From the NCBI GenBank assembly GCA_023548195.1, contig JAJHZJ010000413.1, forward strand, positions 14,567,941-14,631,940: 64,000 bases of DNA, read 5' to 3'. Source of the DNA: Bettongia penicillata ogilbyi (taxonomy: Eukaryota > Chordata > Mammalia > Diprotodontia > Potoroidae). Made by a program: the position numbers and the translations under genes. This document shows, in pieces, positions 34,600 to 45,624 of this stretch. The notes under the pieces were generated by a model that saw only the letters and a list, made by a program, of their open reading frames with translations, was not told the origin of the DNA and searched no databases. Each line of letters begins with the position of its first letter. The stretch's first letter is position 1.

Positions 34600-34800
34600 A
34601 ATAGACTGACAGGTACTCAGCTCAATTCATGGAAGTTTGGATATACTGAGTCTTCTACACTGGCCCGGATGACTCAGGAGAAGAAGGTGAGGTTGGTGAC
34701 CTTGCACAGCCCTCCCTCACTCAAATCAAAGTCAACTGCAAGTCATGTCATCATCCTCATGTCATGGTCCTCTTTGAGAATGAAAAGACAAACATAACAG
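34600..34800 (-). repeat. dispersed repeat (second copy of 26097 family)
   Basis: The reverse complement reads 'cattctcaaagaggaccatg', 'gatgatgacatgacttgcag', 'tgaggaggctg'-like 3' sequence and 'gtgcaaggtcaccaacctca', matching 26097-26190 and extending it. Family name not recalled. Confidence 0.65.
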
Positions 34801-35114
34801 CAACAACTACATTTGTTATGAATGAAAAACCCTGAGAGACAGTGTCGGAATAATCAGTGTATTCATTAGGCTAGCTGGCAATCAAAAAATTGATGCTCAA
34901 TGGTTTCTCTTGCTAGCAAAAGACAAAGACATGGAGAACCTGAAAGCTTTAAATACTTTTAGAAGGGGAATGCTCCTGACAAGCGGAAAACTAACCCTGA
35001 TGGGTGAAGGCTAATGAAGAAGTGGGCTAGGAGTCTTCACCTCCTCCTGATGAGAATGTGGCTCAGCCATCTCTAGCAATCTAAACAGGAAAATCCATCT
35101 TCCTCCAGAACACT

Positions 35115-35275
35115 TAACACACTTTTCTCTCTTGGCATTTAAAGCCCTTCACAATTGGTCTCCAGCTTAACTTTTCCAGTTGCTTTCCTATTACTCACAT
35201 TATGCTATATACTAACTGTTCCCCATACATGACATTCTAGCTCCCTCCACCATTTTGTGTTTCAAGTCATTGTCG
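35115..35275 (+). repeat. L2 LINE, ORF2 C-terminal coding region
   Basis: 'ggcatttaaagcccttcaca' and 'attggtctccagcttaactt' match the sense L2 segment encoding the 'FKALHNLAP'-type motif also seen, antisense, at 57206-57230. Confidence 0.65.
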
Positions 35276-36570
35276 GGCTGGGCTGGGGGGGTGTAGGGGG
35301 AAGAAGGGGGTGGGGCTGGGGGGAGGGTGGTCGGGGCGCTGGCCCAGGTGCTGGAGGAGGTGGCGGGGAAGAATGTGGCGCTGACAGCATGGCACGGGCA
35401 GCAGTTCCCAGGTCAGCCCGGCTCCCGGGGCTAGCTCCAGACCGACCTCCCTGCCGAGTTGGAGAACGGGATTGACCCCAACAGTTTGAAGGAACAGTTA
35501 GTGCTCTAAATAACTTTTACACAGAAGTAGAATAGCTTGGGGGCCAATCTTTCTTTGAAGACTGTTTGGCTTATTTGCGTCATATACATACAATCATTCT
35601 GTACATGGAAATATGGTAGGAGAAGGTTCTGAAGAAAATCACCAATTATATTCAGGACCAGGATGAGATTTACGCTCGGCGGGGCCTCCTTCTGATAGAC
35701 CCACTTGAGAGAGGACTTCGTGTAGTTAAATGACCATTCATGAAGACAGAGATATGAGCATTGGAAGATAAACCGTGGAGTCTAAGAGTCCGTCTCGGAA
35801 TGGGACTCTTCTCTGCCCACTGGCCTCCTGCAATGTCTCCTACCTCCTCTCCAAGCATCTTTCCTTTGTATCTGCTGCCAGAGCCACGGTGCCATTCTGC
35901 TCCATTCTACCTTTCTAAAATTCCTCTTCTGGCTAGTCGCTCAGCACCCACTTTGTGTCTTTGAACTGTAGGACTCTAATTTGTTATTTCTGAGAAAATA
36001 AAACGAAGCATTTCACTTTTTAAATTCAAAACAGTTTAATAAAATGAGCTGTGTAAATCAACCCAATCTAAAATCCATTTGTTATCTGCCACCAGGACAA
36101 CTGGTTTTGCTCAGTATTTATGCTGTCATTTCTGCCAGGTGTTTTTTTATTTTTTAAATTTCAGCAAGTCATATCCAGGTTTGGTTTCATTTCCCCTAAC
36201 TGAAGAATATATATATTTTTTCTTCTTGGCATGATTTTTGATGAAGGGTAAACTATGCCCTCTGACACTACTCCCAGATTTTAAGAAACCCACAGGATTG
36301 CCAGAAGATCTGTTTCTACTGTTAGTTTCCCATACCAAAGCTCATTGGAAAAATAATGTATAAGGCTATTTGTTTTTAAGGTAGCACTTATTACTAAGTG
36401 AGCCAGTATTTCATGCGATTTCCAGTTACTTTGATTCTCCTTGGGGAATTTTATATCATTACTGCATTGTCATCAACATTGGGAGTATGTAGTATGTGTT
36501 GCTTTTTTTAAATTAAAACTATGTAAGCACAATAAAGTGGATGCTAAGCCATCAAAAAATAAAAAAAGAA
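35276..36570 (+). pseudogene. GOLGA7: processed pseudogene (retrocopy) of GOLGA7
   Basis: GOLGA7 (GCP16) is a small palmitoylated Golgi protein that partners the palmitoyltransferase ZDHHC9. The plus strand carries its coding sequence without introns, in pieces: 'LPAELENGIDPNSLKEQL' (from 35447), then after a one-base shift near 35505-35510 'NNFYTEVE', a TAG at 35533-35535, 'LGGQSFFEDCLAYL', a TAG at 35617-35619, '[19 protein letters not shown]' and '[15 protein letters not shown]'. A second shift near 35728 leads to '[13 protein letters not shown]' and a terminal TAA at 35769-35771. The N-terminal part (about 35350-35440) is GC-rich and no longer aligns cleanly. Of the Cys pair in the family's 'CLAC' motif, the second is Tyr. 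A 3' UTR follows, with AATAAA at 36531-36536 and an A-rich tail at 36553-36570. No clear target duplication found. Not functional. Confidence 0.82.
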
Positions 36571-37015
36571 GAATCCCTAGCTGCACTAAAGCTATAAATT
36601 AATCGTCCATTTGCAGTATCTATTCAGGATATAAGTGTATCAATTGCCTAACTCAATAGACCATCAATCCCATTTTTTGTCAATATCTGGGAAAGAGGTA
36701 ATTTCAACCCATTTGGTGTTTTCTAGGGAATAGATTGGGATTTGCATTATTGAAAGCATGGAATATGCCCTTATGGATGAGTTCACATATTCATTTGCAT
36801 ATTATAGATTATTCCATTATATTATAAAAACTCTATTTGCTTAGCCAGCCCCCAGTAATTGGTCATGCCAGTTGTCTCTAGTTTGGGGACTTTTTTGGTT
36901 GATTGGTTGGTTTTTGCTTTTACAAAAAAAATTTTGTACAGATAACTGTTCTCAATTTAATAACATTTTGAGGATGTTATTACAATTTATCTTCTATTTA
37001 TTTGGTGTATGTGTA
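36571..37015. other. unclassified noncoding DNA
   Basis: AT-rich flank of the retrocopy. No gene or named repeat recognised. Confidence 0.45.
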
Positions 37016-37019
37016 TTCA

Positions 37020-37172
37020 TGCAAATGCTGTTTCCTTGATAGAACATAAGTTCCCTAAGGACTGAGCCAACTTTGTTTTTGTCTTTATATCAGTAGATGC
37101 CTAGAACAGTGGCTGACACACCCTCTGTGTTAGTAAGGACTTAATAAATGCTGCTTTGTTGATTTCTTGATA
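37020..37172 (+). repeat. L2 LINE 3' end
   Basis: 'aacataagttccctaaggac', 'tttgtctttatatcagtaga', 'tgcctagaacagtggctgac', 'aggacttaataaatgctgct': sense L2 terminus. Confidence 0.78.
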
Positions 37173-37724
37173 CCTGAGTATATTCATTTTTAGGTCAATA
37201 GCTTGAGTGGTCATAGAACTCACTGAGCAGGCTCAATCGGGAGTTGATGTAATCAGTACATTATCATAAGCAGCCAAAAACACCAGGAGAATTGTAACTG
37301 ATGCTTCCTCTTGGACTCTAAATGCCACATCCTCTATACCTGCAGTAAGCACCTTTAGTACTATCTTTGATAAACATCCCTCCCTGTTTTATATCTTTCT
37401 TAATATTAATAATTTAAAGGGGCATTAAGCAAAGTGATCTTTGTTGCTGCATCTTTCAAAGAACTTATGGTCTTAGCATGTACATGGGAGCAATGTTCTA
37501 GGCGGAGAGCCTTTAAAGTAGCATTTTGCATTACACATTTAGGAAAGCACATTAGAATCAACACTATTTTATAATCAGCTAAATAATAAGAGAAACCTGT
37601 ATTCCCTCTACCCTTCAGGTGATTTTTAAGGCTCCTTTTCACCCATATTGTACTATTTAAGGTTTCTATTGGTTCTCCCATCACATCTTTCAAAAGGGAT
37701 TCAACAGTATCTCAGTGAATGAAT

Positions 37725-38040
37725 ATTAAATGTACTTCCACTTCCTTCTCCTTGCTGGTAGTATTGACATCCTGGTAGAACCATTCTCTCTGCATTAGGG
37801 ATGCCTTTTTAGGAAGAAGCCTGGGCATAATTCACTTTGCTGTCAGCATTCCGCTTGCTCCAAGTCTTTTGCATTATTCCCATCTGGTACCCTTCCTTAC
37901 CCACCCTCACTTTCTAGTTCACTTTTATGTATTGTTTCTTCCCATTAGGATATAAGCTGCTTGAGGACTGTCTTGCTTGCTTATATTTGTAGAATGTCTG
38001 GCATGTTTTAAGTGCTTAATGAATTCTGTCTGTCTTTCTT
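37725..38040 (+). repeat. L2 LINE 3' end
   Basis: 'cccattaggatataagctgc', 'ttgaggactgtcttgcttgc', 'gtctggcatgttttaagtgc', 'ttaatgaattctgtctg': a second sense L2 terminus. Upstream coding-region similarity is weak. Confidence 0.72.
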
Positions 38041-38307
38041 CCCCCTATTTTTGATATATCTGAAATGATTCAGCCTCAACTCTTTAAAAGATAACTTTTA
38101 GAAATTAATAACAAGATAACAATATAAAATTACACAGGAAAACTATTTTTTGCTGACATAGGTAGTTCATGGACCTATTACAGGTATTTGCTTTTACCCT
38201 TTGTAATATATCTTTTAAAAACCAAAGTCTATTTATGAGTTCCCTGTGTATCGACAACAGTTTCTTCAGATAGCTTCCATTTGGATTTCTCACCAGGATT
38301 AAAAAAA

Positions 38308-39285
38308 AAAAAATTAAAACATTTTATTTTCCCCCCAATTACATGTGAAAACAATTTTAACATTCTTTTTTTTTTTTCAAATTTTGAGTTCCAAATTTTT
38401 CCTTCCCTCCCGCCTTTCTCTCCCTGTCCATCACCCATCAAGGAGGCAAGTATTACACTACACATGCGGTCACGCCAAGCATATTTCCATGTAATTCATG
38501 TTGTGAAAGAAATCACAGACAAAAAATAAAATAAAGAGAAAGTATCTTTGATCTTTACTCAAGCCCTATCAGTTCTTTTTCTGGAGATAGCACCTTTCAT
38601 CATAAGTCCTTCAGTATTGTCTTGGATCTTTGAATTGCTAAGAATAGATAAGTCACTCACAGTTGCTCATTGTATAATATAAGTGATACTGTGTACAGTG
38701 TTCTCATGGTTCTGTTCATTTCAGTTCAGGTAAGACTTTCCAGGTTTTTCTGAGAGTATCCAAATCATTATTTCATATACATAATAATATTCCATCATAA
38801 TCCTACCATGACTTTGTTCAGTCATTCCCCAATTGATGGACATCCCCTCAATTTCCAGTTCTCTGCCACCACTAAAAGAGCTGCCATAAATACTGTACAT
38901 ATTTTTTTTGTCTCTTTGGGATACAGATCTAGTAGTGGTATTGCTGGGTCAAAGGGTATGCATTGTAATATAGCCCTTTGGAAAGTTCCAAATTGTTCTT
39001 CAGAATGATTGAATCAGTATATGATTTCACAACAATACATTAGTGTTTTAATTTTCCCCTAGCCTCTCCAACATTTGCAATTTTTCTTTTCTGTCATATT
39101 AGCCAATCTGACAGGTATGTGGTAGTGGCTGTGTTGTTTTAATTTGTATTTCTTTAATCAATAGTTATTTCGAGCATTTTTTCACATGACTATAGATAAC
39201 TTTGATTATTTTCTCTGAAAACTGCTTATTCATATCCTTTGACCATTTATCAACTGAGGAATGACTCTCATTTCTATAAATTTAA
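38308..39285 (-). mobile_element. L1 LINE, 5'-truncated (ORF2 C terminus and 3' UTR)
   Basis: Antisense L1. On the plus strand it begins with the A-tail region (T/A runs at 38308-38320), then the 3' UTR 'caaattttgagttccaaatt' with a C-rich stretch, then the ORF2 C-terminal coding region: 'tcattccccaattgatggac', 'atttccagttctctgccacc', 'attgctgggtcaaagggtat', 'tcatatcctttgaccattta'. Such blocks are shared by mammalian L1 ORF2 C termini. The reading frame is broken. It abuts HAL1 sequence in the same orientation at about 39285. Confidence 0.85.
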
Positions 39286-39322
39286 CTTATTTCCCTCCAT
39301 TCTATTTTCTCCATTTATCCTA

Positions 39323-39404
<82 letters not shown>

Positions 39405-41095
39405 TTACCCTATCCATTCTCAAAAGTGTTTTGCTTCTGACTTTTAATGCTCTTCCCTAAATGTGTCCTCTCTTCTATCAGCCCTCCTCCTTTCTCTTAT
39501 CCCATTCCCCTCTTACTTTCTTGTATGGTAAGATAAATTTCTATACCCAATTGACTGTGTATGCTATTCCCTTTTTGAGCCAATTCCAATGAGAATTGGT
39601 CCCCCACGCCTACCATTTCCCCCATTTTCTCTTCCACTGTAAAATCTCTTTCAGACCTCTTATGTCAGACAATTTACCCCATTCTAGCTCTCCCTTTCCC
39701 CTTCTCCCAGTGCATCCTTCTTTCTCACTCCTTAATTTTATTTATTTTTTTAAGATAATGATTCCATCATATTCATCTCACACTTGTGCCCTTTGTCTAT
39801 GTATACTCTTAACTGCCTTAATAAATTAAAAAAATTTTTTAGGAGTTACAAGTATCATTTTCCCATATAGGAATGTAAACAGTTTAACCTAATTGAATGC
39901 CATTTGATTTCTCTTTCCTGTTTAATTTTTTATACTTCATTTGATTCTTGTATTTTAAAGTCATATTTTCTCTGAGTAGAAAATATAGCTGTGGTCTTTT
40001 TATCAGGAATAATTGAAAGTCCTTAATTCCATTGAATATCCAGTGACTCTTGGTTATAATCCTAGTTCTTTTGCCCTTTGGAATATCATATTCCAAAACC
40101 TCTAATACTTTAATGTAGAAGATGCTAAATATTGAGTTATTCTGACTCTGGTTCCAGATATTTGAATTGTTTCTTTTTAGCTGCTTGCAATATTTTCTTC
40201 TTGACCTGGGAGCTCTGAAATTTTGTTATAATATTCCTGGGAATTTTCATTTGGAAATGACTTTTAGAAGGTGATCAGTGGATTCTTTCAATTTCTATTT
40301 TACTCTTTGGTTCTAGAACATCAGGGTAGTTTTCCTTGATAATTTCTTGAAAGATGATGCCTACGATCTTTTTTTGGTCATGACTTCCAGGTAGTCCAAT
40401 AATTCTTAAATTATTTCTCCTGGGTCTATTTTCCAGGTCAGTTTTTTTTTTTTCCCAATGAGATATTTCACATTTTCTTCTACTTTTAAATTCTTTTGAT
40501 TTTGTTTTATTTTTTCTTGATGTCTCATAAAATCATTAGCTTCCACTTGCTCTATTCAAAATGTTTGAGGAATTATTTTCTTCAGTGAGTTGTTGTATCT
40601 CCTTTTCCATTTGGCCAATTCTGTTTTGTAAAGAGTTCTTCTCTACGTTGAATTTTTTTATATCTTCCCATTTGGCCCATTCTATTTTTCAAAGCATTCT
40701 TCTTCTTCTTTGGATTTCTCTGTCTATGGATTTTTGTGCTTCTTTTGTCATCTGGCCTATTCTATTTTTTAAGGTGTAGTTTTCTTTAGTATTTTTTTCC
40801 CTCCTTTACCAAGATATTGACTCTTTCTTCATGATTTTCATGTATTACTCTCATTTCTCTTCTCAATTTTTCCTCTACCTCTTTTACTTGATTTTTAAAA
40901 TCCTTTCTGAGTTCTTCCATGGCTTGGGATCAATTCATATTTTTCTTTGAGACTTTGGACATAGGAATTTTGACTTTGTTGTCTTCTTCTGAGTTTGTGT
41001 TTTGAGCTTCCTTGTTACCATAGTAACTTTATAGTCGAGATCTTTTTCTGCTCTTTGCTCATTTACCAGCCTATTTCTTTACTTTTCTTTACATG
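39286..41095 (-). mobile_element. HAL1 retrotransposon, 5'-truncated
   Basis: The reverse complement carries decayed ORF1 (about 41000-39950): the coiled-coil part near 40850-40930, and at 40381-40442 the block 'tgacctggaaaatagaccca' and 'gaagtcatgacc', nearly the same as 14776-14840 in the plus-strand HAL1. The post-ORF1 region (39860-39400) aligns with 15360-15800 of that copy and contains no ORF2. Frames are broken by stops and indels, and the 5' UTR is missing. Confidence 0.82.
39325..39401. repeat. (CT)n microsatellite, about 38 units
   Basis: Nearly perfect CT dinucleotide run of about 77 bp at the HAL1/L1 junction. On the element's own strand it is (AG)n, so it probably grew from the purine-rich HAL1 3' region. 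The Ser/Leu open frame across it is spurious. Confidence 0.95.
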
Positions 41096-41124
41096 TAGAG
41101 AAACAAAAATTGCAGTGCAAAGGA

Positions 41125-41310
41125 AGGATGGCGAAGTTGTTCTTTAGTGATGTCCTATTCTTTGTGACCTCTATATGGAGTTTTCTTGGCAAAGACACTG
41201 GAGTGATTTACTATTTCCTTCTCTAGTAAATTAAGGCAAACAGAAGTCACTTGCTAGTGAGTGTCTGAGGCCGGATTTGAGCTCAGGTCACCTAGCTGCT
41301 TGATGCACAA
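41125..41310 (-). repeat. MAR1-like SINE
   Basis: 'tcctattctttgtgacctct', 'gttttcttggcaaagacact', 'ggagtgatttactatttcct', 'gtgagtgtctgaggccgga', 'tttgagctcaggtcacctag': antisense MAR1 with tail, internally shortened near the head. Confidence 0.8.
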
Positions 41311-42585
41311 GTAGCCCAAGATAAATGCCTGCCACTTGCTAGGAGATGAGGAGAGATCCCAGATGTACACCTGTTGTTCCACATGGGAAACTGAGAGCTA
41401 TCATGCATAGGTAGAATTCTAGATACCCTGGTTAGTTCTTCCTTTGAAGACGTAGAAGTAACTAAGGCTAAGGGTGATTGGCTAGCATCATGTAGAACAG
41501 CAAATATCAAAACTGAAGCTTAGATACTTTGACTGCATAAGAGATGTGACTCATTGGAAAAGACTCTGAAGGCAAAAGGAAAAAGGGATTTTAGAGGATG
41601 AGATGGATAAATTTAGCTCCCTCAAGTCTCATTTGTCTACCATAACTTATAAATAAACCTATTCATGTTTTGAATGAATCAGGAAACTTGTAAGCTTATG
41701 TAACTGTATAGAGGGAGAAGGGTCAGGTAAGAAAGTTCTAAGGTCACTTAGGTAAGAGCAATGAACAAGAGAAGTTATAAGTCAATCTTATGAGTAGGGA
41801 GTCTCTGTATTAAATTCTTTATTTTTCTTGGAAATTACTTTACCTTAAATATATGTCCACACCAAAATAATAATTCTGGAATAAGTTTTTTACCTTTCCC
41901 ATAATATAAACAGAGAGGTCAATTTCAGATCATCAATTTTTCTCTCTTGCAGTGATTTTTGACACAGCTGGACATCCCCCCCCCCCCCCCCCCCAGCATT
42001 TTGGAGTATGGAAGGGTACAAGGATGTTTAAATTTAGTAATGTACGGCTCTACGGTAACATTTTAACAGATACCAGAAGGATAAAATTCAGAAGGCAGGA
42101 ACTCTGTATGATGTTTTATTTGAATGCATGAGCTAATTAAACAGATCAAATTATGTGCATGATTTAGGTTTATTATTGTTTCTATGTACTTTCCTCATAC
42201 AAAGAGTGTGTCAGATATAAATTATGATATTAAATGAAGACTGGCACTGGCATTGACTTTCTTTACTTGAGGAGCCAAATTAAAGTTTATACTGTTTTCT
42301 CCCAAAGCCAAGAAAAATGTAGGTTGTGCCAAAAAATTTCCTTCATGAATTCAGTATGTTGGGCCTGAACTGGGGTAATGGAGGCTGAGAATCTCCCAGA
42401 GGCATTGTTCTCAAACCTGCAGAACGATTATCTTCTGTAGAGGCATGCTTCAGCAGCAATGAGAGCCTGATGAAGTTCAGAGTAAAAGAAAGGAGACCTA
42501 GAAGGATGGTCTCTGACTTCTCCAAAATACCCTATTAATCAGGTACTTCTAAATGGGGCAGATTTTGACAGGAGAGACTAGGACT
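41311..42585. other. unclassified DNA with a 19-bp C run
   Basis: No gene recognised. 41976-41994 is an uninterrupted run of 19 C, a possible length-variable site and a potential four-stranded structure on the G strand. Confidence 0.5.
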
Positions 42586-42589
42586 GAAG

Positions 42590-42765
42590 GAAAGGAGACT
42601 GGGGTCCAGGTCCTGCTTTTAAATTATCCGCCTGTGTGATCTTGGAGTGTAGATACCATCTCTCTGAGCCTTGCTTTCCTCATCTGTAAAATGAGAGGGT
42701 CAAGGGTGTGAAGGGGGGTAGACTAGATTATATCCAAAGGACCCTCTATATCTTAAAATGTTTTT
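42590..42765 (+). repeat. tRNA-derived SINE
   Basis: 'gactggggtccaggtcctgc', 'gtgtgatcttggagtgtaga', 'ccttgctttcctcatctgta', 'aaatgagagggtcaagggtg', 'actagattatatccaaagga': same family as 4990-5162. Confidence 0.72.
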
Positions 42766-43078
42766 CCTCCATTAAATGTTAACAAAAATTTTTAACATTC
42801 ATTTAAAAAAATTTTGAATTCCAAATTCTCTCCCTCCCCCCCCTCCCTCCTTGAGAAGGCAAGCAATTTGGAATACGTTATATGTGTACAGTCATGTAAA
42901 ATATTTCCATACTAGCCATGTTGAAGAAGAAAACACAAAAAATAAAACAGAATAAAAAAGAAAGTAAAAAATAATATGCTTCAGTCTGCATTCAGATTCC
43001 AACAGTTCTTTCTCTGGAAATGGATGCCATTTTTCATTATATGTCCTTCAGAATTGTCTTGTACCCTCTACATCTTAA
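42766..43078 (-). mobile_element. L1 3' end fragment
   Basis: 'ttttgaattccaaattctct', a C-rich stretch, 'ccttgagaaggcaagcaatt', 'tatgtgtacagtcatgtaaa', 'gcttcagtctgcattcagat' and 'cagttctttctctggaaat' give the same order as 38345-38600. Only 3' UTR remains. Confidence 0.85.
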
Positions 43079-43079
43079 A

Positions 43080-44360
43080 TAAATATGAAACAGTGGTTCT
43101 TTAATGCCTTTAATGACTAGAGACATGGTTCTTAGGAGGAGACAGAGAAAGGGAAAATAAGACAAAATTGTTATTAAATTAAATTCAGCAATCCAGTTTT
43201 GAACTGGACTCCTATAACTGGCGCTCTCTCTCAGTCCTCACCGGCACTGGTTGGTGACAATAAATTAATAGAGGGACTATCTACTTCTCTGAGGACTGTT
43301 ACTTTCATTCATGAGTCTTTGTGCAATGTATTTCCCTGAAACTGATCAACTAGCTGAGCTTTTACAAGAGGATATTCACTAAGAAGGTATAGGAAAGAGA
43401 AAAGTACAAAAACATTCCTCCCAAGTGGGAGGCACACTCGCCCTTCATATACTCAGTCCTTAAGGAGAATGGGCACAAATTTAGAGAACAAAAATATGAA
43501 AATACAAATGTAGCAAAGAGGCAGGGACAAGGGGCATCTTATAACTCCTGACATGAGAAGTCCTTTCTCCTCCCCCACCCCTACTCTCTCCCCACGTCTT
43601 ACATACTCCCCGACAAGTTTAGTTTGGGTGTGCCACTGCTGACTGATGTCAGTGCCTTGCTTTCCTGGGCTAGTTCCTTGCAGAATGTGGTGTCTTGGCT
43701 GCTGTGCTGGGACAGGCACTTGGGGCTGCCCTAGTTCCTTAGCAAATTTGGCTACTGCTACCACAGGGAGCTCTGCTCCTGCCTCCATTTTCTGAACCTC
43801 TCTGAAGGTTATTCTGACCTTTTAAAGTCCCATTTTAAAGATTGTAACCTGATTCATTATGTCTCTGAATATCCACTCATCTAAGATCAGGAAAGAATAA
43901 ATACAAAGGAATGGAGGGAAGGCCCCATGTGTCCCCAGACACATAACTCCCTCTTTTGGCACCTTGAGGTAGTTCTCCTCACTAGAATTTTGTCAGAGAA
44001 AAGAGCCAGGCATCGTTGACTGGAATCTTTCACATGCACCCTGAGTTTCCTTTCAGCCTACATCTAGTCATTAGTCCTTCCAGCACTTGAGCCATGTAGA
44101 AGTCACATAAGTCACTTATGGCCCTCAGTCACACGTGACTGGAAATTGACTCCTTAAACTTCTGAGTGTCTCATTGGATGAAAGTGGAGAATTTTCAGCA
44201 TCTTTCATTTGACCCTCCAGGAATGACCAATTCTCCACATCCTCTAAAAGTTAGGCTGGTCCTCTGCCCTCTGTTATTGACTTCTTTGGGGACAGTAGGC
44301 AAGACAAGACATCATTGCTCCTGAATTTCTTCATCTGCAGTATTTCAGGTCAGTGTAGCT
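43080..44360. other. unclassified noncoding DNA
   Basis: About 1.3 kb, higher in GC at 43540-43800. No exon, domain or repeat family recognised. An open minus-strand frame of about 111 codons at 43453-43788 has no family signature and no supporting splice or start context. Confidence 0.4.
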
Positions 44361-44361
44361 C

Positions 44362-44530
44362 AGGAGTTTTAACTTGGGGTTTGTGGATTTGTTTTCAATA
44401 ATATTCTGATGATTATATTTCAATATAACTGCTTTACCTTTATAAGCCTATGCATTTTATTTTATGTATTTAAAGACATTATTCTAAGACAGAGTCCACA
44501 GGCTTCCCCAGACTCCCCCAGGAGAATCCC
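44362..44530 (+). repeat. DNA-transposon-like MITE remnant
   Basis: 'caggagttttaacttggggt', 'ttcaatataactgctttacc', 'aagcctatgcattttatttt', 'atgtatttaaagacattatt', 'agtccacaggcttccccaga'. This matches a non-autonomous DNA transposon family I recognise by its 'ggttcttaacctggggtcc' end. A second remnant is at 61478-61660. Confidence 0.55.
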
Positions 44531-44820
44531 TGGATTAGATGAACTCTCAGCTCTCTTCTATCTCAATCTATGATTCTAAGTGTCAAGCAGGAATATGATG
44601 GTTCTAGAAAGAACTAAGGAGAGGGAGATAAAAGTAGGTGATGGAGAACTGAAAATGCAATCATAAACAATTAGAAGATATCCAAAAGAGCTGAAGTCTC
44701 TGAAGGAGGTGAGGGGGTACTCCATAAAACTGAATCCCTAAGCAACTTGTGCCCAGAAAATAACCCAGGAGCCCTGCTGAGGAGTTTTAGCCATTGCTCC
44801 TTGGCTATGGTCCAACTTCA
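44530..44820. other. SINE 3' end and unclassified DNA
   Basis: 44530-44580 ('tagatgaactctcagctctc', 'atctcaatctatgattctaa') is the sense 3' end of the 4990-type SINE. The remainder is unclassified. Confidence 0.5.
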
Positions 44821-45171
44821 GTAATTATCGTTTGGCACGCCCAGGCTGTCAAATGGAGAGGTGACTCCCTTGGCCTGCTGGCGTAGTGAGTATAGGGTGT
44901 CTTGTACACAATGGCTGAGGCCTGACCTGGCCTGGCCTTGCCTTCCTTCCAGGGGAAAGAGCAGAGCTACAGCTGACTCCTGTCTCCCTTGGTCAAACAC
45001 TACTAAGGGAACATAGCTGATCTGCCAGTGCTAAAATGCTAGACGAGAACAGAGAGCCAGAAGGTGGGAGGATAGAGGCAAGTGGCCAGAGATCCAAGCC
45101 CATGAGCACTGGTGAAAACTGATACTGGCTTTCTCACATGCAAGGCTTTAGGCTGTACCATTCAAGATTGT

Positions 45172-45216
45172 GCGTGTGTGTGTGTGTGCGCATATGTGTT
45201 TGTGTGTGTGTTTGCT
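45172..45216. repeat. (GT)n microsatellite
   Basis: Imperfect GT run interrupted by 'gcgcatat'. An open frame through it (45112-45504) owes part of its length to the repeat. Confidence 0.85.
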
Positions 45217-45624
45217 ATGTGTACAGTTCCCATGACCATGAGGATATTTGCCAACCAGGTTCACGGTAACTCATGGGAATACAGTTTAGCTTCTGAATTC
45301 TTTCATGAGTCTTTCCCTTTCTTAGCCCTCAGGGTCTGGATAAGAACTATACCATACCTTCACAGTAATCCTTTTGTGATCCAAGGCCAGACCGCATGGA
45401 GATTTACAAGTATCCTGACTGGTGATTTCCATTCCCTAGCAACCCTTCTGCTCCTGGGCCTTGCCCATATCCTGGCTTATTTTGTCTTTCTTAGAGAACT
45501 CTGAGCAAATATTTTTACCCTCAGCTTTTATAATGAACTCTAATGGAGATGGGGCATTGGGGAGGGAAGGGAGAAGATAAGTGAGCTCATCAAGCTTCTT
45601 GGATTCTCATTGGTCATTGCTGAA

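Noticed and set aside
35257..35475. Gly-rich 72-codon open frame
   Set aside because: It is an out-of-phase reading of the GC-rich leader of the GOLGA7 retrocopy.
39239..39460. Ser/Leu-repeat open frame
   Set aside because: Translation of the (CT)n microsatellite.
43453..43788. 111-codon minus-strand frame in a GC-richer patch
   Set aside because: No recognisable domain, no evidence of splicing or polyadenylation around it.
45112..45504. 130-codon plus-strand frame with Cys/Val repeats and a hydrophobic end
   Set aside because: The Cys/Val run is the (GT)n microsatellite read in frame; no family signature elsewhere.
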